64,000 bases of DNA from Halopseudomonas pelagia CL-AP6 (GCF_000410875.1 NZ_AROI01000035.1:48433-112432), one strand, 5' to 3'; counted from the first letter of the stretch, positions 42,186 through 54,564 are shown. The notes: generated by a model from the letters alone, not told the origin. Translations and numbers: made by a program.

Positions 42186-42833
42186 TCAGGCGCTGGCAGC
42201 CTCCAGGCTGAAGGGCTCAACCAGTCCAGCGCCAATGGCCATGCCCACCAGTGCCGGCAGACTGGCGGCCTGCATTCGCTTCATCACCCGTGAGCGATAC
42301 AGGTCAACTGTCTTGACACTGACCCCCAGCTGCTCGGCAATTTCACGATTATTGAAGCCCTGGACCAATGGCAGCAAGATGTCGCGTTCGCGTGGTGTCA
42401 GGCTGCCAAGCCGAGCCTTGACCTCATTCTGCGCCCGCTGATTGGTCGCCATCACAGGCTGGCGGCTCAGCGCACGCTGCACGCTGTCTAGCAGCAGTTG
42501 CTCATTATAGGGCTTCTCAATGAAGTCCAGCGCGCCACCACGAAAGGCACGCACTACGATGGGCACGTCGGCATGACCACTGACAAAGATCACCGGCAGA
42601 TCAATCCCTTTGGCGCGCATGGCTTCCTGTACCGCCAGACCACCCATGCCCGGCATGCGGATATCCAGCAGAACACAGGCCGGCGCGGCCGGATCGCAGG
42701 CGTCCAGAAAGGCTTGCCCACTGGTAAAAGGCTGGGCCTTGAGCCCTACCGACTCGAACAGCCAGACAGTCGAATCAAGCATGCCCTGATCGTCATCGAC
42801 CACATAGACGAGTTGCTGAGATAGATCGGGCAT
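42186..42833 (-). CDS. FixJ/NarL-type response regulator
   Basis: A 215-residue protein. The receiver domain holds the acidic pocket VVDDD (about 11-15), phospho-acceptor Asp57 in LLDIRMPGMGG, and the conserved Lys in FIEKPYN. The LuxR-type HTH (LTPRERDILLPLVQGFNNREIAEQLGVSVKTVDLYRSRV, described in parts) follows. A GAGG site supports the ATG at 42833. The gene lies 28 bp after the sensor kinase gene in the same direction, so the two are a co-transcribed pair. Confidence 0.94.
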   Translation of the reverse strand: MPDLSQQLVYVVDDDQGMLDSTVWLFESVGLKAQPFTSGQAFLDACDPAAPACVLLDIRMPGMGGLAVQEAMRAKGIDLPVIFVSGHADVPIVVRAFRGGALDFIEKPYNEQLLLDSVQRALSRQPVMATNQRAQNEVKARLGSLTPRERDILLPLVQGFNNREIAEQLGVSVKTVDLYRSRVMKRMQAASLPALVGMAIGAGLVEPFSLEAASA

Positions 42834-42861
42834 TCGCGTTCCTCGTTGTATCACCTTGCCC

Positions 42862-44328
42862 CTAGTCGGAGCTGACCACTGGCAACCAGCAATGCAGGCA
42901 CAGCCCTCCGCTGTCAGCCGGCAAAGCCTCTAAGCCGCCACCAAAACCCTCTACGATACCCTGACTCATCGACAGTCCCAAGCCCAACCCCTCCGGCTTA
43001 CTGGTATAGAAAGGCGTGAACAACCGCGCCCGCGCCGCTTCATCTACACCTGGGCCCTGATCCGTGACCCGTATATGCAGTCTGTCATCATGCGTACTCA
43101 GGCCCAGCTCGATCCGTGAGGGGCTCTCCGGGTGTTGCTCTCGATTGGCTTCAATGGCGTTACGCAGCAAATTAAGTAACACCTGTTGCAACAGGATCGG
43201 GTCGACCATGACCTCTGGCAAGGATCCGTCGACCTGCTCGACAATCTCGACCTGATGCTGCCCCGCCTCCCAGGCGCACAGACCTACCGCCCCACGGGCC
43301 AGCGGCAAGGGGTTTACACGCTGCTGCCGGCGCTGCCCTTTACGCAGAAAGCCCCGCAGCCGACGAATGACCTCGGCCGCATGCTGCGCATGCTCCCCGA
43401 TGCGCGCCAAGCCCTGGGCAACTTTGTCAGATTCCTCGCCGTTACAGCCTTCTCCGGTCTGCGGCAGAGCAGCCAGATAACGCTGACTGGCATTGGCATA
43501 GTTGAGAATGGCGGCAAGCGGCTGGTTCAGCTCGTGAGCAATACCCGAGGCAAGCTCACCCAGTGTCGCCAGCCGCGCGGCATGCGCGAGTTCGTCCTGC
43601 AGGCGGCGGTTATTTTCCTCACTCTGAATCCGCGCCGTAATGTCGCGCGACACACTGATCACCTCAACAACGCCACCAGTGTAAGTCTCCCGTATAGCGC
43701 GGCTGGCCGTTTCAAACCACAGGTAATGCCCAGCCTGATGGCGAATGCGATAGGTCAGCGTCAGGTAACCGTCCTGCTCCAGCGCGCGCTGAAAGCGCTC
43801 GATCAGTTGCTCCCGCTCCTGCGGGTGAAACAGCTCGACCATCGACTCGCCGCGCAATTGCTCTGGCCAATAGCCCAGCAGAGTCCAGGCGGCAGGCGAG
43901 GCATCGAGAAAGCGGCCGTCGGGCGTATGCCGGGAGATCAGATCCGTCGTGTTCTCGATGATCAGTCGGTACAGACGGCTGGCACGCATGGCTTCATGCT
44001 GTAATCGCAGGCTCTCACTGGCATCACGCCCGCGCACCAACACGGCTTGCAGTGCTGGCTGGGGAATGTAAGTCCAGAGTAGATAGCGATCGCCGACGCT
44101 TACCTCGACATCTTCAATGCAGCGCTGCTGACGCTGACAGGCTGCCACCAAGGGTGCATGGTTGGCAGGCAGCAACGTCGCCAAGGGCGCCACCTGATCA
44201 ATCCACTGCTGCAGAGCAGGATTGGCTGGCAGCACTTCACCTCGAGCAGGGATTAACAACGCCGGAAGCGGCTCACTTTCGAGCAAAAGAGTGGCTACAG
44301 CACAGCGTAAATCAGAGTTTTCCGTCAC
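42862..44328 (-). CDS. PAS-domain sensor histidine kinase (soluble, FixL-like)
   Basis: A 488-residue protein starting at GTG. No transmembrane helix is seen, so it is cytosolic. A degenerate first domain (residues 10-105) is followed by a PAS domain (about 118-233, RLIIENTTDLISRHTPDGRF), the HisKA box with His265 in GELASGIAHELNQPLA, and HATPase motifs (LRNAIEANRE, DQGPGVD, GLGLGLS). There are no haem-binding residues I can identify. It is divergent from the acyl-CoA ligase gene, which it probably controls with its partner regulator. Confidence 0.93.
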   Translation of the reverse strand: MTENSDLRCAVATLLLESEPLPALLIPARGEVLPANPALQQWIDQVAPLATLLPANHAPLVAACQRQQRCIEDVEVSVGDRYLLWTYIPQPALQAVLVRGRDASESLRLQHEAMRASRLYRLIIENTTDLISRHTPDGRFLDASPAAWTLLGYWPEQLRGESMVELFHPQEREQLIERFQRALEQDGYLTLTYRIRHQAGHYLWFETASRAIRETYTGGVVEVISVSRDITARIQSEENNRRLQDELAHAARLATLGELASGIAHELNQPLAAILNYANASQRYLAALPQTGEGCNGEESDKVAQGLARIGEHAQHAAEVIRRLRGFLRKGQRRQQRVNPLPLARGAVGLCAWEAGQHQVEIVEQVDGSLPEVMVDPILLQQVLLNLLRNAIEANREQHPESPSRIELGLSTHDDRLHIRVTDQGPGVDEAARARLFTPFYTSKPEGLGLGLSMSQGIVEGFGGGLEALPADSGGLCLHCWLPVVSSD

Positions 44329-44338
44329 TGAAACACCT

Positions 44339-44356
44339 TATAGTAGTCTTACTATA
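44339..44356. promoter_or_regulatory. Inverted repeat in the kinase/ligase divergent promoter
   Basis: TATAGTA-GTCT-TACTATA, perfect 7-bp arms, lies 11 bp before the kinase start and about 130 bp before the ligase. It is followed by TATAATA, so a plus-strand -10 may overlap it. A candidate operator for the adjacent NarL-type regulator. Confidence 0.5.
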
Positions 44357-44483
44357 ATACCTTAGACATGTTTCTATATTAATCGACTTTACTCTATAGT
44401 TCCTCCGATCAAATGCTGAACGCCTTGACCCACACGGCAAGTATGCACCCAGAGCCAATAAATAATCAGCCACAGGTATTGCC

Positions 44484-46103
44484 ATGTCGATCTTCCAGGA
44501 AGGCCTGTCTCCGAACCCGGTCAACCACATAGCCCTCACCCCTCTCAGCTTCATCGAGCGCACCGCCAGCGTCTACCCGCATTATCCCGCCGTCATCCAC
44601 GGTGGGATTCGTCGTGACTGGCAGCAAACCTATCAGCGCTGCCGCCGTTTGGCCTCAGCGCTGCATGGGCGGGGCGTCAATGCAGGGGACACCGTAGCGG
44701 TGATGCTGCCGAACATTCCAGCCATGCTCGAGGCGCACTTCGGCGTCCCCATGATCGGTGCTGTGCTCAATACGCTCAATGTGCGGCTGGACGCGGAGGC
44801 CATTGCCTTCATGCTCAATCACGGCGAAGCCCGTGCACTCATCACTGACCGCGAGTTTCATGATGTCGTGCGTGAGGCACTGACCCTGATCAAGCGCCCC
44901 ATTCTGGTGATCGACGTTGATGACCCCGAGTATGGTGAAGGGGAGGCAGTCAGCGAGCTTGATTATGAGAGCTTTCTGGCTGAAGGCGATCCAGACTTCG
45001 ACTGGCACTGGCCCAGCGACGAATGGCAGGCCATTTCGCTCAACTACACCTCCGGCACTACCGGCAACCCCAAGGGCGTGGTCTACCATCACCGCGGTGC
45101 TTACCTGAATGCCCTGGGTAACCAGGCGACTTGGGGCATGGGCCAGCACCCAGTCTATCTGTGGACGCTACCGATGTTCCACTGCAACGGCTGGTGCTAC
45201 CCCTGGACCATCACCGCGATGGCCGGCGTGCATGTGTTCCTGCGCCGGGTGGATCCGCAAAAAATCCTCAATCTAATCCATGAGCATCAGGTCACGCACC
45301 TGTGCGGCGCACCCATCGTACTCAACGCGCTGGTCAATATGCCCGACTCGGCCAAAGCCGCCATCGACCATCCGGTCAAGGCCATGGTCGCCGGCGCGGC
45401 ACCGCCAGCCAAAATCATTGGTGCCGTTGAGTCCATGGGCATTGCAGTCACTCACGTTTATGGCCTGACCGAGGTCTACGGGCCGGTAACCGTTTGTGCC
45501 TGGCATGACGAATGGAACGCCTTGCCACTAGAAGAACGCGCCAGCCTTAAATCACGCCAAGGCGTGCGCTATCTGACGCTGGAAGGCGTCATGGTGGCGG
45601 ATTCCGAGACGCTACAGCCAGTAGCGCGTGACGGTGAAACTATCGGTGAGATCTTCATGCGCGGCAACACGGTGATGAAGGGCTATCTGAAAAACCCGGA
45701 AGCAACAGCCGAAGCCTTTGAGGGCGGCTGGTTTCACACCGGCGACCTGGCGGTGTGGCATCCCAACGGCTATGTGGAGATCCGCGACCGCCTTAAAGAC
45801 ATCATCATCTCCGGCGGTGAAAATATCTCCACCATCGAGGTTGAAGATACGCTCTACAAACACCCCTCCGTACTGGAAGCGGCCGTTGTGTCCCGGCCTG
45901 ACGAGAAATGGGGTGAAACCCCCTGTGCTTTTATCACCCTTAAAAGCGGTCACCAGGCCGACGACGCAACCATCATGCAGTACTGCCGCGAGCACCTGGC
46001 GGGATTCAAGGTGCCCAAGACCGTGGTGTTCACCGAGCTTCCGAAAACCTCGACTGGCAAGATTCAGAAATACGTGCTTCGCGATTGGGCCAAGGCGCTC
46101 TAG
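44484..46103 (+). CDS. Acyl-CoA ligase (medium-chain / DmdB-like AMP-binding enzyme)
   Basis: A 539-residue protein of the ANL superfamily. P-loop YTSGTTGNPKG, GLTEVYGP, the A8 hinge DRLKDIIISGGENISTIEVE and the catalytic Lys in KTSTGKIQKY are all present. Its closest recalled relatives are medium-chain fatty acyl-CoA synthetases and the methylmercaptopropionate:CoA ligase DmdB; the substrate cannot be read from the sequence. It heads a four-gene operon (ligase, permease, porin, MBL hydrolase). Confidence 0.93.
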   Translation: MSIFQEGLSPNPVNHIALTPLSFIERTASVYPHYPAVIHGGIRRDWQQTYQRCRRLASALHGRGVNAGDTVAVMLPNIPAMLEAHFGVPMIGAVLNTLNVRLDAEAIAFMLNHGEARALITDREFHDVVREALTLIKRPILVIDVDDPEYGEGEAVSELDYESFLAEGDPDFDWHWPSDEWQAISLNYTSGTTGNPKGVVYHHRGAYLNALGNQATWGMGQHPVYLWTLPMFHCNGWCYPWTITAMAGVHVFLRRVDPQKILNLIHEHQVTHLCGAPIVLNALVNMPDSAKAAIDHPVKAMVAGAAPPAKIIGAVESMGIAVTHVYGLTEVYGPVTVCAWHDEWNALPLEERASLKSRQGVRYLTLEGVMVADSETLQPVARDGETIGEIFMRGNTVMKGYLKNPEATAEAFEGGWFHTGDLAVWHPNGYVEIRDRLKDIIISGGENISTIEVEDTLYKHPSVLEAAVVSRPDEKWGETPCAFITLKSGHQADDATIMQYCREHLAGFKVPKTVVFTELPKTSTGKIQKYVLRDWAKAL

Positions 46104-46180
46104 CGCGACACCACCAACTTCGCATAACCCTTTTCACAACAACAATAGGCCGGGTTCTACCCGGCTGACGGAGGTTTATC

Positions 46181-47569
46181 ATGCAAGTTTACAAGCGCGC
46201 TGACGGCGCGGAGCAACCCTACTGGCCATGCGGACCGTTCAAGATTCGTCTGCCCTTTGTACATTACCGCTGGGAAACCGCGGAAATGCTGCAGGCACTG
46301 ATCATGTTTGTGGTCAGCCTGGCCATGATTCCACTATTGGAAAGATTCCTTGGCCTGCCCTATGACGTTGCCTTGGCCTATGTCGTGGTCGGGGGAATTG
46401 GCTTCATGTTACCCGCGCTGCTGGGGGTGCCCATGGTGCCTGGCTGGATTACCCCGGCGATTCCGGTGGTGCTGCTGTTTCTGGGCGACTTCGAACCCGG
46501 CCCGGAGGCCATTCAGGCGCTGTTTGCGCTGCAGCTTCTGGTCTTCCTGATCTTTCTGATACTCGGCATTACCCGGCTCGGCAGCGTGATGGTGCGTATC
46601 GTACCCAACTCGATGAAAGGCGGCATTATCATCGGTGCCGGCATTGCGGCCCTGATGGGTGAGATATCCAGCGGCGGGCGACTGGCCAATACGCCTATCT
46701 CTCTGGTACTGGGCAGTCTGATCTGCCTGTATCTGATGTTCTCGGTATCCTTCAAGGGGCTGACCGAACGCCTGCCGTTCATGCGCAAGATCGTCAACTA
46801 CGGCATGGTACCGGGCATGTTGATCGCCATTATCGTGGGCATTGTGGTGGGCGAATACGAGATGCCGGACGTGCGCTGGGGCATCACCACACCGGCCTTC
46901 GGTGAGCTTTGGAACTACCTGCCGCTGGTCATCGGCATCCCGGATGCCAAGGTGTTCATGCTCGCCATTCCCACCGCTGTTATCGCCTACATCATTGCCT
47001 TCGGTGACATCATTGTCGGCCAGTCGCTGATGCAGCGTGCCGATGAACTACGCCCGGATGAACTTATCGAGAACAACATAGATCGCGTACATCTGGTCAC
47101 CGCCCTGCGCAATGGCCTGCATGCCTTCTTCGCACCCTATCCTGGCCTGGCCGGGCCAATCTGGACCGCCGTTGCCGCCACCATGGCCGAGCGTTACAAG
47201 TATGGTCGTAAAGCGATGGACTCGATCTACAGCGGCGGCGGCACGTTCTGGATTACCGGCTTTATTGCCCTGTTCACACTGCCGCTGGTCAGTTTTTTCC
47301 AACCGGTACTGCCGATTGCCTTGTCGCTAACGCTGATCCTGACCGGCTACATCTGCCTGATGGTCGGCTTCGAACAGCTCAATAACAACACCGAACGCGG
47401 TATCGCCGGCACCATGGGCGTGGTCCTGGCGGTCTATGGCGCCGGCTGGGGACTGGCGGCGGGCGCCGCACTCTACATTCTGATCGAGCGTACCCATATC
47501 CTGCGTTTCCGCAGCATCAAGGACAGCGCAGAAACGCCCACTGACCGCATCCCTGAAAGCCGCGATTAA
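46181..47569 (+). CDS. SLC23/NCS2-like permease
   Basis: A 462-residue polytopic protein with about 12 transmembrane segments, after a GGAGG site. It matches solute carrier family 23-type proteins (NAT/NCS2 nucleobase-ascorbate clan) only loosely, e.g. VPNSMKGGIIIGAGIAALMGE and FGDIIVGQSLMQRAD. The canonical substrate-binding NAT signature is not clear to me, so it may carry an organic anion rather than a nucleobase. Its operon partners suggest the ligase's substrate. Confidence 0.8.
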   Translation: MQVYKRADGAEQPYWPCGPFKIRLPFVHYRWETAEMLQALIMFVVSLAMIPLLERFLGLPYDVALAYVVVGGIGFMLPALLGVPMVPGWITPAIPVVLLFLGDFEPGPEAIQALFALQLLVFLIFLILGITRLGSVMVRIVPNSMKGGIIIGAGIAALMGEISSGGRLANTPISLVLGSLICLYLMFSVSFKGLTERLPFMRKIVNYGMVPGMLIAIIVGIVVGEYEMPDVRWGITTPAFGELWNYLPLVIGIPDAKVFMLAIPTAVIAYIIAFGDIIVGQSLMQRADELRPDELIENNIDRVHLVTALRNGLHAFFAPYPGLAGPIWTAVAATMAERYKYGRKAMDSIYSGGGTFWITGFIALFTLPLVSFFQPVLPIALSLTLILTGYICLMVGFEQLNNNTERGIAGTMGVVLAVYGAGWGLAAGAALYILIERTHILRFRSIKDSAETPTDRIPESRD

Positions 47570-47594
47570 CACAAAAACAAGCGAGACCATTTCA

Positions 47595-48833
47595 ATGAAA
47601 ATACTGCACAACACCACCCTGATAGCCCTGAGCACGCTGCTAGCCCTGCCGGCCAGCGCCAGCTTTCTGGAAGACAGCCAGAGCCGTATCGAGCTGCGCA
47701 ACTTTTATTTCAACCGCGACTTTCGCCAGTCCGGCGCCAGCCAAAGCAAGGCCGAAGAATGGGCTCAGGGCATTCGTGCCTATTGGCAATCGGGCTATAC
47801 CGACGGCCGTTTCGGCGTCGGCCTGGACGCCCTTGCGCTGTCAGGTATCAAACTGGACTCCAGCCCTGATCGCACCGGCACCGGCCTGCTCAAGCGAGAC
47901 CGCAGTGACAACCGCGCGATGGATGAATACAGCCAACTAGGCCTAACCGCCAAACTGCGACTGGATCAGCACGTTCTGCGCCTGGGCACCCTACTGCCAC
48001 AATTGCCACTGGCCATGCACAATGATTCCCGGCTGCTGCCTCAGACCTTCCGTGGCGGCTGGCTGCAAGCCAAGGGCAGTGAGGCACTGAGCTTCGACCT
48101 CGGACGCTTTAATGCCATCAACCTGCGCGATTCCTCCGACCACCAGCGCATGACGCCGGTGCAGGGCGGCGCGCGCAATGTGATTGTCAGCGGCAAGCCA
48201 GACAGCAATGCCTTTGACTTCGCCGGAGCCAGCTACCGCTTCAGCGACAACACCCGGGCCAGCTACCACTATGGCGAACTCGACAGCATCTATCGTCAGC
48301 ACTACCTGGTACTCAACTACAGCCGGCCACTGAGCATCGGCAAGCTTGATTCCAACCTGCGCTATGCCGACAGCAGCAATGCCGGGCGCAGCAACATCGA
48401 CAACCGCATGACCAGTCTGGCGTTAACCTGGCAGCACAATATGCATCGGCTGGGTACCAGCTATCAGCAGATGAACGGGCGTACCGGCTTCGCCTACCTC
48501 AGCGGTACTGATCCGTTCCTGACCCATCTGGTCCAGATCAACGACTTTGCCAATCGCGATGAGCGCAGCTGGCAAGTGCGCCACGACTACAGTTTTGCCG
48601 ATCTTGGCCTGCCCGGACTGAGCCTGATGAACCGTTACACCCACGGTGACAACATCGAGTTGGCCACGGGTCGTGGCAGTGAATGGGAGCGCAATACCGA
48701 TCTGGCCTACACCCTGCAGAGTGGCCCGCTGAAAAATCTGTCGCTGCATTGGCGCAACGCAACCTACCGCAGCAGCTTTGCCAGCGACATGGATGAGAAC
48801 CGGATTATTGTTGGGTACAACATCTCGTTTTGA
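47595..48833 (+). CDS. OprD-family outer membrane porin
   Basis: A 412-residue protein. A signal peptide (LIALSTLLALPASASA-like, ending ASAS) precedes an 18-strand-type barrel ending in Phe (IIVGYNISF). FLEDSQSRIELRNFYFNRDFR near the N-terminus is an OprD-family landmark. OprD porins admit amino acids or carboxylates in pseudomonads. It lies between the permease and MBL genes and probably brings the same substrate across the outer membrane. Confidence 0.93.
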   Translation: MKILHNTTLIALSTLLALPASASFLEDSQSRIELRNFYFNRDFRQSGASQSKAEEWAQGIRAYWQSGYTDGRFGVGLDALALSGIKLDSSPDRTGTGLLKRDRSDNRAMDEYSQLGLTAKLRLDQHVLRLGTLLPQLPLAMHNDSRLLPQTFRGGWLQAKGSEALSFDLGRFNAINLRDSSDHQRMTPVQGGARNVIVSGKPDSNAFDFAGASYRFSDNTRASYHYGELDSIYRQHYLVLNYSRPLSIGKLDSNLRYADSSNAGRSNIDNRMTSLALTWQHNMHRLGTSYQQMNGRTGFAYLSGTDPFLTHLVQINDFANRDERSWQVRHDYSFADLGLPGLSLMNRYTHGDNIELATGRGSEWERNTDLAYTLQSGPLKNLSLHWRNATYRSSFASDMDENRIIVGYNISF

Positions 48834-48878
48834 TCTGTGCCACACAACCCGCACCCACTAGCGAAAATAGGAGCGCCA

Positions 48879-49745
48879 ATGCGCATATTCACCACTCTGG
48901 AAGGCAACAGTCAGCGACTCGATGGCGGTGCCATGTTCGGCAACGCGCCCAAGGCTCTTTGGTCGCGTTGGGTTGAAACCGATGAACAGAACCGCATCAA
49001 TCTGAGCTGCCGAGCGCTGCTGGTGCAGGAAGAAGGTCGCAACATTCTGGTGGAAACCGGCATTGGCGCCTTCTTCGAGCCGCGTCTGAAAGAGCGTTAC
49101 GGGATAGTCGAAGACCACCACGTACTGCTCGACAGCCTTAGCGAAGTCGGTCTGACCCATGAGGACATCCACGTAGTTGTACTCACACACCTGCATTTTG
49201 ATCACGCCGGCGGCCTGCTCAGCGCCTGGGAGCAAGGCCAGCCATCGACGCTGCTGTTTCCCAATGCCACCTTCATTACTGGTCAGCGTCACTGGCACCG
49301 CGCCAAACGCCCACATCCGCGCGATCAGGCTTCATTTATCCCGGAGCTGCTACAGCTGCTGGAAACCAGCGGGCGACTGGAACTGATCGAAGATGGCCGA
49401 CACTCATCGATTCTGGGCAAGAGCTGGCGCTTTCACTTCAGCGATGGCCATACGCCCGGTCTGATGATTCCCGAATTCGACATGCCTGACGGCCCTGTGG
49501 TCTTCCCCGGAGACCTGATACCTGGCACCCCATGGGTACATCTGCCCATCACTATGGGCTATGACCGATTTCCGGAAACCCTGATCGATGAAAAGGAAGG
49601 TCTTCTGGATACTCTGGTGGAGCGTGGAGGACGTCTGGTATTTACCCATGACCCTCTGGTCGCGATCGCCCATGTCGAGCGCGATAACGATGGACGCTAT
49701 CGGGTCAGCGCCCCACAGGGCAACCAGAAAATGGTCACCCGCTAA
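48879..49745 (+). CDS. MBL-fold metallo-hydrolase
   Basis: A 288-residue protein starting after AGGAG. The metal motif THLHFDH is at about residues 103-109, a downstream His in DGHTPGLMI, then PGDLIPG and a late His complete the metallo-beta-lactamase site. It has no signal peptide, so it acts in the cytosol. It resembles quorum-quenching lactonase/alkylsulfatase-like or carboxylesterase branches; no specific substrate is assigned. Last gene of the ligase-permease-porin operon; a terminator follows. Confidence 0.9.
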   Translation: MRIFTTLEGNSQRLDGGAMFGNAPKALWSRWVETDEQNRINLSCRALLVQEEGRNILVETGIGAFFEPRLKERYGIVEDHHVLLDSLSEVGLTHEDIHVVVLTHLHFDHAGGLLSAWEQGQPSTLLFPNATFITGQRHWHRAKRPHPRDQASFIPELLQLLETSGRLELIEDGRHSSILGKSWRFHFSDGHTPGLMIPEFDMPDGPVVFPGDLIPGTPWVHLPITMGYDRFPETLIDEKEGLLDTLVERGGRLVFTHDPLVAIAHVERDNDGRYRVSAPQGNQKMVTR

Positions 49746-49761
49746 TCAGCAACTCAGCCAC

Positions 49762-49799
49762 AAAAAAGGGCGACACGCTGCACGCGGTCGCCCTTTTTT
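49762..49799. terminator. Bidirectional terminator between MBL gene and dapB
   Basis: AAAAAGGGCGAC and GTCGCCCTTTTT form a 12-bp stem with a 12-base loop. A- and T-runs on both sides make it usable for the plus-strand MBL operon and the minus-strand dapB. Confidence 0.92.
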
Positions 49800-49815
49800 A
49801 TATTATGCTCGGCAG

Positions 49816-51779
<1,964 letters not shown>

Positions 51780-51828
51780 CGTTCAAATTTCCTTTACCGG
51801 GACGCTTGCCTGCCCCTGTTACACAAAC

Positions 51829-51857
51829 GGCAACGCGGGAATAGCTCCCGCGTTGCC
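51829..51857 (-). terminator. Hairpin between dnaK and dnaJ
   Basis: GGCAACGCGGGA and TCCCGCGTTGCC, a perfect 12-bp stem with a five-base loop, but without a good U-run (GTTTGTG follows on the minus strand). It probably reduces dnaJ expression relative to dnaK or stabilises the dnaK transcript. Confidence 0.6.
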
Positions 51858-51914
51858 TGGTAATGGTCAGCTACCGGCGCATCTTTGCGCCAGCACCGCC
51901 GATGAGTCAGGAGC

Positions 51915-53837
51915 CTACTTGTTGTCCTTGACCTCTTCGAACTCGGCATCGACCACGTCGTCGCCCGCTTCCTGCTGCGCATCAGCCTGGGCATCCGCAC
52001 CGCCCTGGTCTGGCTGCGCCTGCTCGGCGTACATCTTCTGTACCAGCGGGCCGGATGCTTCGGACAAGGCATTGATCTTGGCTTCAATGTCGGCTTTGTC
52101 GTCGGTCTTGATTGCCGCTTCCAGATTCGCCAAGGCGGTCTCGATTGCAGCTTTCTCTTCCTCGGTAGCCTTGTCACCCGCTTCAGTCAACGTCTTGCGG
52201 GTTGCGTGCACCAGTTGGTCGGCCTGGTTGCGGGTAGTCACCAGCTCTTCGAACTTGCGATCTTCTTCGACGTTGGCCTCGGCATCACGCACCATGTTGT
52301 CAATTTCTTCATCGGTCAGGCCCGAAGAGGCCTTGATGATGATCGACTGTTGCTTACCGGTGGCCTTGTCTTTGGCCGACACGTTCAGAATACCGTTGGC
52401 GTCGATGTCAAAGCTGACCTCAACCTGCGGCACACCGCGTGGCGCTGGCGGAATGTCGGCCAGATCAAAACGACCCAGCGACTTGTTCTGTCCGGCCTGC
52501 TTACGCTCACCCTGCAGCACGTGAATGGTCACGGCAGTCTGGTTATCGTCAGCGGTCGAGAACACCTGCGACTTCTTCGTCGGGATAGTGGTGTTCTTCT
52601 CGATCAGCGTGGTCATTACACCGCCCATGGTTTCGATACCCAGTGACAACGGGGACACGTCGAGCAGCAACACGTCTTTCACGTCACCGGCGAGTACCGC
52701 GCCCTGGATCGCCGCGCCTACGGCAACCGCTTCATCGGGGTTGACGTCCTTGCGCGGTTCTTTGCCGAAGAAATCAGCTACGGTCTTCTGCACCAGCGGC
52801 ATACGGGTTTGACCACCGACCATGATCACTTCATTAATCTCGGACACGTCCAGACCGGCATCTTTCATCGCGACACGGCAAGGCTCGATGCTGCGCTTGA
52901 TCAGCTCTTCCACCAGCGATTCCAGCTTGGCGCGAGTAACCTTGACCTGCAGGTGCTTCGGCCCGGTAGAGTCGGCAGTAATGTAGGGCAGGTTGACGTC
53001 AGTCTGGCTGCTGGATGACAGCTCGATCTTGGCCTTCTCTGCCGCTTCCTTCAGACGCTGCAACGCCAGCGGATCTGTGTGCAGGTCGATGCCATTCTCT
53101 TTCTTGAACTCGTCGGCCAGATAGTCGATCAGACGCATGTCGAAATCTTCGCCACCCAGGAAGGTGTCACCGTTGGTGGCCAACACTTCGAACTGGTGCT
53201 CGCCATCCACTTCGGCAATTTCGATAACGGACACGTCGAAGGTACCGCCACCCAGGTCGTATACGACAATGGTGGAATCGCCACGGGATTTGTCCATACC
53301 GTAGGCCAGTGCGGCAGCGGTCGGCTCATTGATGATGCGTTTGACGTCCAGACCAGCAATGCGGCCGGCGTCTTTTGTGGCCTGACGCTGGCTGTCGTTG
53401 AAGTAAGCCGGTACGGTGATAACCGCCTCAGTCACGGCTTCGCCCAGGTAATCCTCGGCGGTCTTCTTCATCTTTTTCAGCACTTCAGCAGAAATCTGCG
53501 GAGGCGCCATCTTCTCGCCCTTCACTTCAACCCAAGCATCACCATTGTCGGCCTTGATGATCTTGTAAGGGACCAGTTTGATGTCTTTCTGGACCACATC
53601 TTCCTCGAAACGACGGCCGATCAGACGCTTGACCGCGTTCAGGGTATTTTGCGGGTTAGTGACCGATTGGCGCTTGGCGGATTGACCGACCAGTGTTTCG
53701 CCGTCGCCGGTGTAGGCTACGATCGAAGGAGTGGTGCGAGCGCCCTCAGCGTTCTCGATGACTTTGGCAACGCCATTTTCCATGATTGCAACGCAGGAGT
53801 TGGTAGTCCCCAGGTCGATACCGATAATCTTGCCCAT
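51915..53837 (-). CDS. dnaK: Chaperone protein DnaK (Hsp70)
   Basis: A 640-residue protein: [19 protein letters not shown], the phosphate-binding motifs and [20 protein letters not shown], and the C-terminal acidic lid ending EVKDNK. The start is the standard ATG with GGAG upstream; the longer in-frame extension is not supported. A sigma-32 promoter lies in the gap to grpE, so it can be transcribed apart from grpE. Confidence 0.99.
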   Translation of the reverse strand: MGKIIGIDLGTTNSCVAIMENGVAKVIENAEGARTTPSIVAYTGDGETLVGQSAKRQSVTNPQNTLNAVKRLIGRRFEEDVVQKDIKLVPYKIIKADNGDAWVEVKGEKMAPPQISAEVLKKMKKTAEDYLGEAVTEAVITVPAYFNDSQRQATKDAGRIAGLDVKRIINEPTAAALAYGMDKSRGDSTIVVYDLGGGTFDVSVIEIAEVDGEHQFEVLATNGDTFLGGEDFDMRLIDYLADEFKKENGIDLHTDPLALQRLKEAAEKAKIELSSSSQTDVNLPYITADSTGPKHLQVKVTRAKLESLVEELIKRSIEPCRVAMKDAGLDVSEINEVIMVGGQTRMPLVQKTVADFFGKEPRKDVNPDEAVAVGAAIQGAVLAGDVKDVLLLDVSPLSLGIETMGGVMTTLIEKNTTIPTKKSQVFSTADDNQTAVTIHVLQGERKQAGQNKSLGRFDLADIPPAPRGVPQVEVSFDIDANGILNVSAKDKATGKQQSIIIKASSGLTDEEIDNMVRDAEANVEEDRKFEELVTTRNQADQLVHATRKTLTEAGDKATEEEKAAIETALANLEAAIKTDDKADIEAKINALSEASGPLVQKMYAEQAQPDQGGADAQADAQQEAGDDVVDAEFEEVKDNK

Positions 53838-53902
53838 ATCTATTCTCCGATTAAACTTGCCGCGGATAACCGGCGGCACGGGTTAGTCTGTTCATGCACC
53901 CT

Positions 53903-53930
53903 TAATGGGGGCAGTGGAAATTATTTCAAG
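53903..53930 (-). promoter_or_regulatory. Sigma-32 heat-shock promoter of dnaK
   Basis: CTTGAA (53930-53925), a 14-bp spacer, then CCCCATTA (53910-53903) match the sigma-32 consensus CTTGAA-N13-15-CCCCATnT. The -35 lies over the grpE stop codon. Confidence 0.88.
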
Positions 53931-54504
53931 CCTGCTCATCAATCGATGGAGACGCCGGCTTGTCTGTCGGGGTCTTGCTGACCACCACCATAGCCGGCCG
54001 CAGCAGACGACCGCTGATGGTGTAGCCTTTCTGGAATACGCGAATAACCGTATTGGGTTCAACGTTATCGCGCTCTTCCATAGCCATCGCCTGATGCAGT
54101 TCCGGATTGAAGGGTTCGCCATGCGGCTCTACCGCAACAATCTGAAAACGGCCCAGGGTGTCGGCAAACATCTTCAGCGTCAGCTCCATGCCATCACGCA
54201 TTGGCTTGATGGCCGGATCCTCGGCGTCGGACAACTCCATACCGCGCTCCAGGCTGTCGACCACCGGCAACAACTCGTTGGCAAAGCGCTCAAGAGCGAA
54301 CTTGTGCGCTTTTTCCACTTCCTGCTCGGCACGGCGGCGGGCATTCTGCACGTCGGCAGCAGCCCGCAGAGCCTGATCCTGCGCTGCCGCCAACTGCTCT
54401 TCGAGGCGGGCAACCTGTGCCGCCAGATCGTCAGTTGCTGCGGCATCCAGCGCATCTTCAGCCAACTCGTCGGTGGCCGGATCCTGTCTCTGTTCGTCTG
54501 CCAT
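53926..54504 (-). CDS. grpE: Nucleotide exchange factor GrpE
   Basis: A 192-residue protein starting [14 protein letters not shown] after AGGAG. A long N-terminal acidic helix (coiled coil) is followed by the beta domain ([42 protein letters not shown]). It releases ADP from DnaK. Its own sigma-32 promoter lies about 61 bp upstream. No hrcA is seen, in agreement with sigma-32 control. Confidence 0.98.
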   Translation of the reverse strand: MADEQRQDPATDELAEDALDAAATDDLAAQVARLEEQLAAAQDQALRAAADVQNARRRAEQEVEKAHKFALERFANELLPVVDSLERGMELSDAEDPAIKPMRDGMELTLKMFADTLGRFQIVAVEPHGEPFNPELHQAMAMEERDNVEPNTVIRVFQKGYTISGRLLRPAMVVVSKTPTDKPASPSIDEQA

Positions 54505-54564
54505 CTGTGTCTCCTGTTCTAGCAATCGGGCAGCATGCACCCTGTTGATCATTGTCTACACCTT

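Noticed and set aside
53079..53981. 300-codon plus-strand frame within dnaK
   Set aside because: Antisense shadow of dnaK, which also crosses the sigma-32 promoter.
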